Source: Puniceicoccales bacterium (lineage in GTDB: Bacteria; Verrucomicrobiota; Verrucomicrobiia; Opitutales; JAIRLG01). From it: DNA of 15,871 nt. The notes beneath the pieces were generated by a model, which was given only the letters and a program-made list of their open reading frames with translations, was not told where the DNA came from and did no database searches. The stretch spans positions 1 through 15,871 of the forward strand of contig JAITKE010000011.1 of NCBI GenBank assembly GCA_031278595.1. The letters are read 5' to 3'. Each line of letters opens with the position of its first letter. Position 1 is the stretch's first letter. The translations under genes and the position numbers were made by a program. This document shows positions 1-7,079 of this stretch, piece after piece.

Positions 1-39
1 CGGGAGCTTTGGCGCAACGGCAGACCCAAATAGTCGCCC

Positions 40-54
40 GCCCGCTGCGCGGGC
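40..54. repeat. Isolated short hairpin identical to a cloverleaf arm
   Basis: A 6-bp stem GCCCGC/GCGGGC with loop TGC lies just before repeat R1. The same stem forms the GC arm of repeats R1, R2, R4 and R5, and the loop matches R4 and R5. It may be a remnant of another decayed copy running off the left window edge, but in GC-rich DNA a 15-nt match can also be chance. Apart from this hairpin, bases 1-79 show nothing I can assign. Confidence 0.4.
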
Positions 55-79
55 CTGCGCCCGCGGGGGATCGCGGGCT

Positions 80-182
80 TGGGGCTGGCTTTGCCCCTAT
101 GGGGGGGTGGACTATGTCCACCCCCCCATAGGGGCGGCCCGCGCAGCGGGCCCGATTCCGGAGGAATCGAAAGCCAGCCCCA
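80..182. repeat. R1: three-armed cloverleaf palindrome, outer-stem class I
   Basis: The outer stem GGGGCTGGCTTT (81-92) pairs with 170-181, extended by T80-A182. Inside it are exactly three hairpins with no unpaired base between them. The long arm is 93-111/117-135 (19 bp, loop 112-116). The GC arm is 136-142/146-152 (loop GCA). The third arm is CGATTCC 153-159 with GGAATCG 163-169 (loop GGA). A further partial stem GCGGGCTT (73-80) can pair with AAGCCCGC (200-207). It lies just upstream of recD2. The fold is read directly; any function is unknown. Confidence 0.9.
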
Positions 183-384
183 CCCAGCCCACCCACCCAA
201 AGCCCGCTCCCCCTCGGGCGCAAAGGCGCCAGACAAAACGGACGAGCCGGGCAAAGAAGAGTCATCGGACAAGCCGGACAGAAAAGAAACACCGGGCCCA
301 AGAGAGTCGAGGGAGCCTCGCCTTATTACAAGCTTTGGGATTGAAGAAGGCGGGCGGGAACCCAGACTGACAAGAAATCCTCCC
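183..384. other. Gene-free stretch before recD2
   Basis: The recD2 reading frame stays open through here and through R1, but the sequence is low-complexity and lacks the conserved RecD2 N-terminus, so I treat it as non-coding. A 5-bp hairpin GGCGC/GCGCC (217-230) and a loose direct repeat of CGGACNAGCCGG near 240-285 are visible. No convincing promoter, RNA gene or terminator is seen. Confidence 0.5.
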
Positions 385-2583
385 ATGTCCGTCGTCGTGC
401 AGGGTAGTCTGGAACGCATTCTCTTCCGCTGTGAGGAAAATGCCTATATGGTCGGCCGGCTACGGCCATCGGGAACGGCCCCGGGGGAGGCCGTTGTCTT
501 CTGCGGCACTTTCCCCAGCGTCCAGTGCGGAGAACAGCTCTCCCTGGAGGGGGAGTGGAAGGAACACCCCACCTACGGCCGCCGGCTGGAGGTGAGGGCC
601 TTCGAAGTCCAGCCCCCGTCGGACTTATATGGCCTCGAGCGCTATCTGGCGCATGGTTTTGCCAGCGGCATTGGTAAATCCTATGCCGCGAGGATCGTCC
701 AGCATTTCGGCCCCGAGACCTTCGAGGTGCTGTCCCAGGACATCGGTCGCCTGAGGGAGGTGCCGGGCATCGGGGCACGGCGGGTGGCCCGTATACGCCG
801 GGCCTGGGAGGAGCAGGCCCAGGTGCGTGACCTCTTTATCTTCCTCCAGAGCTATGAGATTTCCCAATCGCTCTGCCAAAAGCTCCACAAGACCTACGGC
901 GACCGGGCGCGCTCGGTGCTGGAGAAGGATCCCTACCGCGTCGCCCGGGAGGTCGCGGGCATCGGCTTCAAAACGGCCGATCGCATGGCTCGGAACCTGG
1001 GCATTCCGGACGAAGCCTCGGTACGCCTGGAGGCCGGGCTCTTCCACAGCTTCGAGATGGAGGAGATGCAGGGGCACACCTGCCTCGGGCGCGACGCTCT
1101 GGTGCGCACGGCCCAGAATCTGCTGGAGGTCGAACCGGGGCTCATCGAGGCCCAGCTGGACCTCCTGCAGCAGTACGGAAAAATCCATCTCCTGCCCAAT
1201 GGCCGCCTGCAGCTGGCCCATTTCAAGGTGGCCGAGGAGACCATTGCCTTCCTCCTGAAACGGCTTCTGCAGGGAAAATCTCCCGCTCTGGGGCGCATCG
1301 ATGGGGACGCGGCCGTGGCCTGGGCCCAGCGGCGGGAGGGATTCGTCTTCGCCGAGGAACAGCGGGCCGGTCTGCGCTCGGCGCTGACGAAAAAGGTATC
1401 GGTTCTAACCGGTGGGCCCGGGACGGGTAAGACCACACTGCTGCGCGCCCTGGTCGCCATTTTGCGGGCGAAGCACATCGCCGTCGCCCTGGCCGCCCCT
1501 ACGGGCCGCGCGGCTCAGCGCCTGGCCGAGGCGACGGGCACTCCGGCCAAGACCATCCATAAGCTCCTGCAATTCCGAACGGATACGGAGGAGCGCCACT
1601 TCCGGCACGACGAGGGCTGCCCACTGAACGTGGACTACCTCATCGTGGATGAGATGAGCATGCTCGATACGCGCCTGGCCGCCTCGCTGCTGCGGGCGGT
1701 GCCGGAAACCGCCTGCGTGCTTTTCGTCGGGGACAGCGACCAGTTGCCTTCGGTGGGGGCCGGCAACGTCCTCAGCGACCTGATGCGATCCGGAATCCTG
1801 CCCGTCGTTCGCCTTCGAAAGGTCTTTCGCCAGGACGACGTGAGCTCCATCGTGCACGTGGCCCATGCCATCATCTCCGGGGATACGACCCTAAGCGGGG
1901 TCAGTGCGGATCTGTCGGCCGTTCAGCCGAAGGACGATTTCCACTTCATCCTGGCGGACTCACCCGAGGACTGCATCGAGAAGACGAAGCAGCTCTGCCT
2001 GCACTGCCTGCCGAGTTGGTACGAGATCTGTCCCCGGCGGGACGTCCAGCTCCTGGTTCCCCTCTACCGGGGCAGTGTGGGCATCAATCGTTTCAACGAG
2101 GTCTTTCAATCGCTCTATGCCCGGGAGGGCACACAGGTGCCCTGGATGCACCTGCGTCTGGGCGACAAGGTGATCCAGACGCGCAACAATTACGAAAAGG
2201 GGATCTTCAACGGCGACCTCGGCTTTATCCGCGAGCTGCGAGCCTCGGAGAGGAAAGTCGTCGTGGATTTCGACGGGCAGGACGTCGAGCTGGGCGCAGC
2301 GGAAATCGGGGATCTTTCCCTGGCCTACGCGATCAGCATTCACAAATCCCAGGGCAGTGAATTCCCCATCGTCGTGATGCCGCTGCTCTTTCAGCACTAC
2401 GTCATGCTCCAGCGCAACCTGCTCTACACCGGCATTTCCCGCGGACGCCACAAGGTCTTCCTCATCGGCGACCCGAAGGCCTATGCGACGGCCGTCAGAA
2501 ATCGAGGGAGCGTCCAGCGCTCGACGGGTCTGCGGGATCTCCTTCGCTCGATGAGCCTTCCGGCCGAAGGGCATGGGTCATAA
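385..2583 (+). CDS. recD2: RecD2-type ATP-dependent 5'-3' DNA helicase (RecD/TraA, SF1B)
   Basis: The product is a 732-residue helicase of the RecD2 type, the RecD relative found apart from RecBC and linked to repair of damaged replication forks. The N-terminus starts as the family does (MSVVVQGSLERILFRCEENAY). Helix-hairpin-helix motifs follow at about 95-140 (GIGKSYA, VPGIGARRV). Helicase motifs are Walker A GGPGTGKTT 343-351, Walker B VDEMS about 421-425, GDSDQLPSVGAGN from about 449, HKSQG 653-657 and YTGISRGR from about 681. The ATG at 385 is chosen because it gives the usual family length; the open frame to 79 runs through palindrome R1. No strong ribosome-binding site precedes it. The last 89 bp overlap the end of ftsW on the other strand. 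Confidence 0.93.
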   Translation: MSVVVQGSLERILFRCEENAYMVGRLRPSGTAPGEAVVFCGTFPSVQCGEQLSLEGEWKEHPTYGRRLEVRAFEVQPPSDLYGLERYLAHGFASGIGKSYAARIVQHFGPETFEVLSQDIGRLREVPGIGARRVARIRRAWEEQAQVRDLFIFLQSYEISQSLCQKLHKTYGDRARSVLEKDPYRVAREVAGIGFKTADRMARNLGIPDEASVRLEAGLFHSFEMEEMQGHTCLGRDALVRTAQNLLEVEPGLIEAQLDLLQQYGKIHLLPNGRLQLAHFKVAEETIAFLLKRLLQGKSPALGRIDGDAAVAWAQRREGFVFAEEQRAGLRSALTKKVSVLTGGPGTGKTTLLRALVAILRAKHIAVALAAPTGRAAQRLAEATGTPAKTIHKLLQFRTDTEERHFRHDEGCPLNVDYLIVDEMSMLDTRLAASLLRAVPETACVLFVGDSDQLPSVGAGNVLSDLMRSGILPVVRLRKVFRQDDVSSIVHVAHAIISGDTTLSGVSADLSAVQPKDDFHFILADSPEDCIEKTKQLCLHCLPSWYEICPRRDVQLLVPLYRGSVGINRFNEVFQSLYAREGTQVPWMHLRLGDKVIQTRNNYEKGIFNGDLGFIRELRASERKVVVDFDGQDVELGAAEIGDLSLAYAISIHKSQGSEFPIVVMPLLFQHYVMLQRNLLYTGISRGRHKVFLIGDPKAYATAVRNRGSVQRSTGLRDLLRSMSLPAEGHGS

Positions 2584-3658
2584 TCCCCAGCAGGACATAG
2601 ACGGTGATGAGATTGGAGCCCCCGTAGCTGATGAAGGGGAGGGGAATGCCCTTGGTCGGGAAGCAGGCGGTGACGACGCCCATGTTGAGGATGGATTGGT
2701 AGATGATCAGAAAAAGGGCCCCGTAACCCAGGATGCGGGCGAAAATGGATTCCTGTCGCCGTAGACCGGATAAAACACTCAGGAAGAGGAGTGAAAAGAG
2801 GCCGATGATGAGCATCCCGCCGATGCAGCCCAGCTCCTCGACCAGTACGGCGTAGATGAAATCCGTGTGGGCTTCGGGTAGATAGGTGAGCTGCTGCCGC
2901 CCGTGGCCGATGCCCCGTCCCCAGGGCCCACCGGAGACAAAGGCGAGTATGGCCTGCCACAGCTGATAGGAGCCGTCGCTGCGGTTCCCCTCTAAGTCGA
3001 GAAAGGAGAGAATGCGCTTGAGCCGAGGAGGATTTCGCCACACCAGCAGGGCGAAAAGCAATAGGAAACCGGCGACCGATGAGAGCAGGTGCCTGATTTT
3101 GGCTCCACCCAGAAAGAGCAGCGTTGCGGCTACGGCCAGGAGCAGGACGGCGGTGCCGTAATCCGGTTCGACCAGGACGAGGCCGGCCCAGACGGAGCAG
3201 AAGAGGATGGGCTTGAAAAATCCCTTCCAGAAACTGTCCATCCACTCCGCATTTTTCCCGATGTAGTCCGCAAGCCAAAGGATGAGGGCGATCTTGGCCA
3301 ATTCCGACACCTGGATGTGGAGGAAGCAGTGAATCCAGCGCCGCGATCCGTTGACTTTAGTTCCCAGACCAGGAATCAGCACCGCCAGTAGGAGGCCGAA
3401 CGAGAGCCAGACCCAGAAGGGGAGGGATTTTCTCAGCTTTTCCGTTGGAATGAGCGCCGTTAGGCCGAAGGCGCCCAGGGCCAAGCCCCACCAGGCGAGC
3501 TGCTTAAGGGCGTAGTTTTTCGACCGGAGAAAGGACAGGCTGGCGCTGGAGAGGATGACAAAGCCCGTAACGGTCAGGAGCAGTGCCAGCAGAACACAGA
3601 AGCACTCCCTTTTCCTCTTTCTTAAAAAAGGGCCGCCCGAGAGAAGTTCGAAGCTCAT
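2495..3658 (-). CDS. ftsW: FtsW, SEDS-family septal peptidoglycan glycosyltransferase
   Basis: A 387-residue polytopic membrane protein with about ten hydrophobic segments. SEDS proteins polymerise lipid II in the inner membrane with a partner class B PBP; FtsW acts at the division septum. Family signatures are KVNGSRRWI 101-109, EPDYGT 164-169, YLPEAHTDFIYA 259-270 (D266 lies in the region holding the essential aspartate) and PTKGIPLPFISYGGS 334-348. The last two motifs favour FtsW over RodA, as does the position after murD and a LysM gene. The ATG is 4 nt inside the edge of repeat M1, with AGGGG touching the start codon, so the leader comes from the inserted block. The tail (about 366-387) is hydrophilic and is encoded antisense to the end of recD2. 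No murG follows, unlike in Chlamydiae. Confidence 0.93.
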   Translation of the reverse strand: MSFELLSGGPFLRKRKRECFCVLLALLLTVTGFVILSSASLSFLRSKNYALKQLAWWGLALGAFGLTALIPTEKLRKSLPFWVWLSFGLLLAVLIPGLGTKVNGSRRWIHCFLHIQVSELAKIALILWLADYIGKNAEWMDSFWKGFFKPILFCSVWAGLVLVEPDYGTAVLLLAVAATLLFLGGAKIRHLLSSVAGFLLLFALLVWRNPPRLKRILSFLDLEGNRSDGSYQLWQAILAFVSGGPWGRGIGHGRQQLTYLPEAHTDFIYAVLVEELGCIGGMLIIGLFSLLFLSVLSGLRRQESIFARILGYGALFLIIYQSILNMGVVTACFPTKGIPLPFISYGGSNLITVYVLLGIMTHALRPEGSSSEGDPADPSSAGRSLDF

Positions 3659-3661
3659 CCC

Positions 3662-3808
3662 CTAGAGGTCGTCGTCAAATCAGGCAACAGCCGCTTCATC
3701 TTGTTCCACAACTCATCTGTCCAGTCATATCGCCTAGGTGCCCATTCTCCATTCCCTCTTTTTCTCTATTTTCCCTTTGCCCATCTTTTATTTGATGACA
3801 GTCCCTAA
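3662..3808. repeat. M1: MITE-like element with terminal inverted repeats
   Basis: The left end TAGAGGTCGTCGTCAAAT and the right end (reverse complement TAGGGACTGTCATCAAAT) form inverted repeats. Both are bordered by TA, as for elements that target TA. The interior has a block shared with M2 and M3 (CATCTTGTTCCACAA, 3708-3722) and a pyrimidine-rich tract (about 3747-3778). There is no coding capacity. The left end lies 4 nt from the ftsW start codon. Confidence 0.72.
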
Positions 3809-3824
3809 GAGCCTCGCCCCGGTG

Positions 3825-3924
3825 GGGGCCGGCTTTGCCCGGAGAAGATAAAGGCCTCCGGCCTTTTCCCTTCCGGGCGGCCCGCTTCGCGGGCCCGATG
3901 CCTCCGGCATCGAAAGCCGGCCCC
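3825..3924. repeat. R2: three-armed cloverleaf palindrome, class I
   Basis: The outer stem GGGGCCGGCTTT (3825-3836) pairs with 3913-3924. The long arm is 3837-3878: an outer 7-bp stem GCCCGGA/TCCGGGC, an internal loop, then AAAGGCC/GGCCTTT with loop TCC. The GC arm is 3879-3885/3889-3895 (loop TTC). The third arm is CGATGCC/GGCATCG at 3896-3902/3906-3912 (loop TCC). No base is unpaired at the junction. Relative to R1, the outer stem and third arm each carry paired changes that keep pairing. It lies between M1 and M2, between lysM and ftsW. Confidence 0.9.
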
Positions 3925-3970
3925 AAAAAACAAGACTTCCACTAAACACCCTTGTTGGAACGAATTTCCC

Positions 3971-4084
3971 CAGAGGGTGCCGTTAAATCCGGCAGCGCCC
4001 TTTTCATCTTGTTCCACAATTCGTCTAACAGGTCTTTCCTCTCTATTTCCCTTTGTTTATCTTTTATTTGACGACATCCCCTAG
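3971..4084. repeat. M2: shorter MITE-like element ending inside the lysM stop codon
   Basis: The left end is CAGAGGGTGCCGTTAAAT; the right end reads TAGGGGATGTCGTCAAAT on the minus strand, matching M1 and M3 ends. The interior shares CATCTTGTTCCACAA (4005-4019) with M1 but lacks roughly 30 bp of the middle. The TAG at the right terminus is also the lysM stop codon (4081-4083). Bases 3925-3970, between R2 and M2, hold nothing I recognise beyond an A-run and a weak AACAAG/CTTGTT inverted pair. Confidence 0.68.
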
Positions 4085-5121
4085 GGTTGCACCTGCACGA
4101 CCGGAATCGCGTCGATGTCCTCCTTGAAGAAATCGGGGTCCTCCATGAGCTTGGCGTAGGAGGATTGAGGCGCTCGGGAGGTCGTATGGCCCGGCGTAGC
4201 CGGTGGACTGCTCGCTACCGCCAGGACCTGAGTCGTTTCCGTGAAGGTCGTCTCCGCCGAGGGGCTGGCCGGATGGATGAGGATCTTCTGCCCGATTTGG
4301 AGATTTTTCGGATTGCTGATGTGGTTGAGCTCCTGCAGCTCGGAGAAGGTGGTGCCGGTCTTCTTGGCAATGGAGAAGAGGGAATCGCCCCGCTGGACGA
4401 TGTAGACCCCGTTGGCGTCGCTGTAGGCCTGGGTCAAGGGCGCAGAGTTTCTGTCTTTAGGGGACTCGGTCTTTTTGGAAGCGGTACGGGCCGCCGCCGT
4501 TTCCGCCGGACTCGGAATTTTTAGCACCTTCCCGACCAGGATGCGGTCGTTCCGGAGATGATTGACGCTCCTGAGGGCGGCCACCGTCGTGCCGTGGCGC
4601 CGGGCGATTTTGAAGAGCGTATCCCCCGGTCGAACCGTGTACTTTCCGTCGACGGCCAGCACCTCGAGAGCGTCGGCCTGAACGCCCGGGAGGACGATCC
4701 TCTGGCCCGGGTAGATGGGTGCGCCCTTGTCCAGATGGTTCTCCTCGATGAGCTCCTGCAGGGAAAGTTTGAAACGGCGCGCGATGCCGCAGAGCGTATC
4801 GCCCTTTCGAACGACGTAGTCCGTCTGTGGCCTGATGGTTTTCGGCTCCGGTGCCGGTGGGGCGATTTCCTCCCGGGGCTCCGGCTCCGGATAGTACCAG
4901 ATGGGACGCAGGGGCTCCGCGCGCACGGCGGGGGACGGGGCGGATACCACCAGGGTCGAAGGGACAGCGGCACCCGTTGCCGGCGGGAGTGTGTCCTCCG
5001 GCCGGGGCCCCTTTTCCTGCGAACGGAACGGCATCTGCAGGGTATCACATCCGCCCAGACCCAAGAGGAGCAGCAGGACAGAACCCCGTCTGAGCGAACG
5101 ATAAGGCGTAAAAGACTTCAT
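4081..5121 (-). CDS. LysM-repeat lipoprotein, NlpD-like without a peptidase domain
   Basis: A 346-residue predicted lipoprotein. From the ATG at 5121 the N-terminus is a typical signal (MKSFTPYRSLRRGSVLLLLL) with lipobox LGGC and cysteine 25. A start at 5160 adds 13 residues and would bury the signal. A Pro/Glu-rich linker follows, then three LysM peptidoglycan-binding domains at about 101-145, 160-203 and 239-284, each with the (V/I)xxGD(T/S)L...IA pattern. There is no M23 peptidase domain after them, so it is probably a binding or division factor, not a hydrolase. It follows murD by 57 nt and precedes ftsW, the position of nlpD in chlamydial dcw clusters. The stop codon lies in the terminal repeat of M2. 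Confidence 0.87.
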   Translation of the reverse strand: MKSFTPYRSLRRGSVLLLLLGLGGCDTLQMPFRSQEKGPRPEDTLPPATGAAVPSTLVVSAPSPAVRAEPLRPIWYYPEPEPREEIAPPAPEPKTIRPQTDYVVRKGDTLCGIARRFKLSLQELIEENHLDKGAPIYPGQRIVLPGVQADALEVLAVDGKYTVRPGDTLFKIARRHGTTVAALRSVNHLRNDRILVGKVLKIPSPAETAAARTASKKTESPKDRNSAPLTQAYSDANGVYIVQRGDSLFSIAKKTGTTFSELQELNHISNPKNLQIGQKILIHPASPSAETTFTETTQVLAVASSPPATPGHTTSRAPQSSYAKLMEDPDFFKEDIDAIPVVQVQP

Positions 5122-5178
5122 TTGAAATGCAGAAAAAGATGATGAAGGAACACCGGACACAGTTAATCCAAAGAGCTT

Positions 5179-6459
5179 TTATGACAAACTTAAAATGAGT
5201 CTTTCAAATGTTTTTCCGCGCTCCGCGAAATTTCTGAACTGGTCGAAGCTCGGATAGCCCGGGCTGAAGAGGACGGTGTCGCCCCGTGGCTCGAGCAGGG
5301 GATGGGCCAGGGCCTCCGACAGGGCCCGTTCGAGGGTTCCGGAAAGAGTGGCCACCACGCCCCTTCTTTGCAGGAGAGGATGGAGCACGGCGCCCTCTTC
5401 GCCGATGAGGAAAGCATGGGCAACGTGGAGGCGGATCTCCCGCAAAAAGGCCTCTTTGGTCTCTCCCTTATCCCGCCCACCGCCGATCCAGAGGACGGGC
5501 GATGGGAACTGCTGGAAGGCGGCGATGGTGGAGGCAAAAGTGGTCGACTTGGCGTCGTTCCAGAAGGTTCTCTTGTCCAAAGTGACCAGGCGCTGGAGCC
5601 GATAGGGCAGGGGCTGGAAGCTGCGGGCCGCCCGTACTAGGGTTTCGATGGGCAGGGATTGTTGCCGCCAGAAGGCCTGGATGAGGGCGATGTTCTCCCG
5701 CTGCGGGGCGAGTTCGAAGACGGTTTCCCGCCAGCGCGGGTCGTCCCGTACGGGCGGGCAGATCTGGGTGAAATCCGGCAGGGAACGGCGGAATTTCCGC
5801 GCGTGCCGGGTCACGCTCTCGCCGCAGAAGAACTGCGGAGTTTCCAGGGCGGAGAGCAGGTGGTATTTGGCCGAAAAGTAGCGCCGCAGGCTGCCGTGCT
5901 CCGAGAGGTGATTGGGGGCAAAATTCGTCCAGAGAAGCGCCTGCAGCGGCGTGCTCCGCATGTGCTCCGCCTGGGTCGAGCTGATCTCGCAGACGACCCA
6001 GTCCTCCTCGGTCGGCGGACATTCGGAGGCGAGAAGCCCCGAAAGGGCCTGGCCGATGTTGCCCGCCGTAAAGCTGCGCCGGTCCAGGGACTGGAGAGCG
6101 TGGGCCAGGAAGGCGACGGTGGTGGTCTTGCCATTGGTCCCCGTAACCCCCAGCAGTTTGGCCCGTGTGAAGCGCGAGGCGAAGTCGAACTCCTGAAGGC
6201 ATTGGCAGCCGGATTTCTCGGCCAATTGTACCCAGGGGTGTTGGGAGAGGAAGCTCGGACTGCAGAGGATCAGGCGGTGCCGCCGGGCCCGTTCCTCGTC
6301 GAAGGGAAGTGCCAGCGAGGGATTTTGGTCGTAGAGCTCGTAGGGAATGGCGTGGCGCTTGAGGAATTGGACGATGCCCCTCGCCGTCACGCCGGCGCCG
6401 AGGATGCCGATGGGCCGACCATCGGAAACTTGAACCAGGCTCTCTCTTTCGTTCGACAT
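5179..6459 (-). CDS. murD: UDP-N-acetylmuramoylalanine--D-glutamate ligase
   Basis: MurD adds D-glutamate to UDP-MurNAc-L-alanine in the cytoplasm, the second amino-acid step of peptidoglycan precursor synthesis. The 426-residue product has the N-terminal UDP-binding motif GILGAGVTARG (18-28), ATP loop GVTGTNGKTTT (104-114), a Mur central motif NFAPNHLSEHGS (179-190), the lysine expected to be carbamylated (K198 in FSAK), WNDAKST (300-306), GGGRDKG (326-332) and C-terminal SPGYPSFDQF (399-408). GTNGK and the N-terminal fold fit MurD better than MurC. The family HRxE motif reads YRLQ (286-289) and the usual DH reads NH (183-184). The ATG at 6459 is preferred; the upstream open frame has no MurD similarity and enters repeat R3. 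Confidence 0.92.
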   Translation of the reverse strand: MSNERESLVQVSDGRPIGILGAGVTARGIVQFLKRHAIPYELYDQNPSLALPFDEERARRHRLILCSPSFLSQHPWVQLAEKSGCQCLQEFDFASRFTRAKLLGVTGTNGKTTTVAFLAHALQSLDRRSFTAGNIGQALSGLLASECPPTEEDWVVCEISSTQAEHMRSTPLQALLWTNFAPNHLSEHGSLRRYFSAKYHLLSALETPQFFCGESVTRHARKFRRSLPDFTQICPPVRDDPRWRETVFELAPQRENIALIQAFWRQQSLPIETLVRAARSFQPLPYRLQRLVTLDKRTFWNDAKSTTFASTIAAFQQFPSPVLWIGGGRDKGETKEAFLREIRLHVAHAFLIGEEGAVLHPLLQRRGVVATLSGTLERALSEALAHPLLEPRGDTVLFSPGYPSFDQFRNFAERGKTFERLILSLS

Positions 6460-6485
6460 GGCACCGAAGGTAGTTTTCTGTCTAT

Positions 6486-6513
6486 CTTTTACGCGAGAAA
6501 AGGCAAATTTCAA
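6486..6513 (-). promoter_or_regulatory. Possible sigma70-type promoter of the murD operon
   Basis: Reading the minus strand, TTGAAA (6513-6508) is followed after 16 nt by TAAAAG (6491-6486), 26 nt upstream of the murD ATG. These match the -35 consensus at 5 of 6 positions and the -10 at 4 of 6. Found by eye only. Confidence 0.32.
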
Positions 6514-6575
6514 AGAGGGAGCAAGCCTCGGATTTTTTGGAAGTCGCTCTAGAAGTCGCTGCGCCGTCGAAATTG

Positions 6576-6673
6576 CTGCGCTGTCTTTGGAGCCCACAGG
6601 GCTCAGCTCGCTTTGCGAGCCCCAGGAAGGGAATGGCCTGGAAGGCCATTCCCTTCCTGCAAAGACAGCGCAG
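6576..6673. repeat. R3: three-armed cloverleaf palindrome, class II
   Basis: The outer stem CTGCGCTGTCTTT (6576-6588) pairs with 6661-6673 (13 bp). The arms are GAGCCC/GGGCTC (6590-6595/6599-6604, loop ACA), GCTCGC/GCGAGC (6606-6611/6615-6620, loop TTT) and a 16-bp long arm (6623-6638/6644-6659, loop TGGAA). Single unpaired bases lie between arms at G6589, A6605, C6621-C6622 and C6660. It lies upstream of murD and beyond the possible promoter. Confidence 0.88.
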
Positions 6674-6825
6674 AACCAACCCCCGGATTTTTAGAAAAAC
6701 GCCCCTGGGGCCCCATTCGAGGGAAAATGCTCTGGGGGATGGAAAAAGCCATTCTGAGGAATGAGCGGTCGGACGTCGATGGTCATTCGCCAAAAGCCAT
6801 TCGTCCTCCGCGGGGGATCGGTGTG

Positions 6826-6918
6826 GGGCTGGCTTTCGATTCCTCCGGAATCGTGCCCGCTGCGCGGGCTGCCTGAAGGAAAAGGACAGAGTCCTTTTCC
6901 TTCAGGCAAAGCCAGCCC
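6826..6918. repeat. R4: three-armed cloverleaf palindrome, class I, arms in reverse order
   Basis: The outer stem GGGCTGGCTTT (6826-6836) pairs with 6908-6918 (11 bp). The arms in order are CGATTCC/GGAATCG (6837-6843/6847-6853, loop TCC), GCCCGC/GCGGGC (6855-6860/6864-6869, loop TGC, flanked by a T-T mismatch) and a perfect 17-bp long arm (6871-6887/6891-6907, loop AGA). The order short-GC-long is the reverse of R1. A 13-nt left flank (6808-6820) is identical to the left flank of R1 (61-73). Bases 6674-6807, between R3 and R4, show nothing I can assign. Confidence 0.9.
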
Positions 6919-6940
6919 AAACCCCAGCGAACAACTGTCT

Positions 6941-7079
6941 TCTGCACGTAGCCGCCGAAGTACTTCCTTCGGAAGCTCTTCCAAGTAACTGCCTTCTACA
7001 CGAGCTTGCCGAAGTTCCTCAGATGCTCTTCTCGGCGGAGCTCTACACGCAATTGCCGAAGCTCTCCGGGTGCTCTTCC
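6941..7079. repeat. Three imperfect tandem copies of the NUDIX gene 3' end
   Basis: The unit TCTRCACG...GCCGAAG...GCTCTT occurs three times: from 7042 (containing the real NUDIX stop codon), from 6995 and from 6941, at spacings of 47 and 54 bp. On the minus strand they read EEHPESFGNCV-stop, EEHLRNFGKLV-stop and EELPKEVLRRLRAED when each is read in its best frame. The copies beyond the stop look like decayed duplicates of the C-terminal coding end. Confidence 0.7.

Noticed and set aside
80..182. Cloverleaf shape as a tRNA gene
   Set aside because: Loops are only 3-5 nt, there is no 7-nt anticodon loop, T-loop motif or 3' CCA-type acceptor end, and arms are far too long and perfectly paired. 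The same applies to R2-R7.
79..384. Extended N-terminus of RecD2 from an upstream ATG
   Set aside because: It would translate palindrome R1 and low-complexity sequence; the conserved RecD2 start is at 385 and gives the usual length.
5659..6552. Long plus-strand open frame opposite murD
   Set aside because: Its product resembles nothing I know and it is the antisense shadow of a clear murD in GC-rich DNA. The same holds for frames opposite infB, nusA and ftsW.
6460..6597. Longer MurD start
   Set aside because: The added residues have no MurD similarity and the frame runs into cloverleaf R3 and over the likely promoter.
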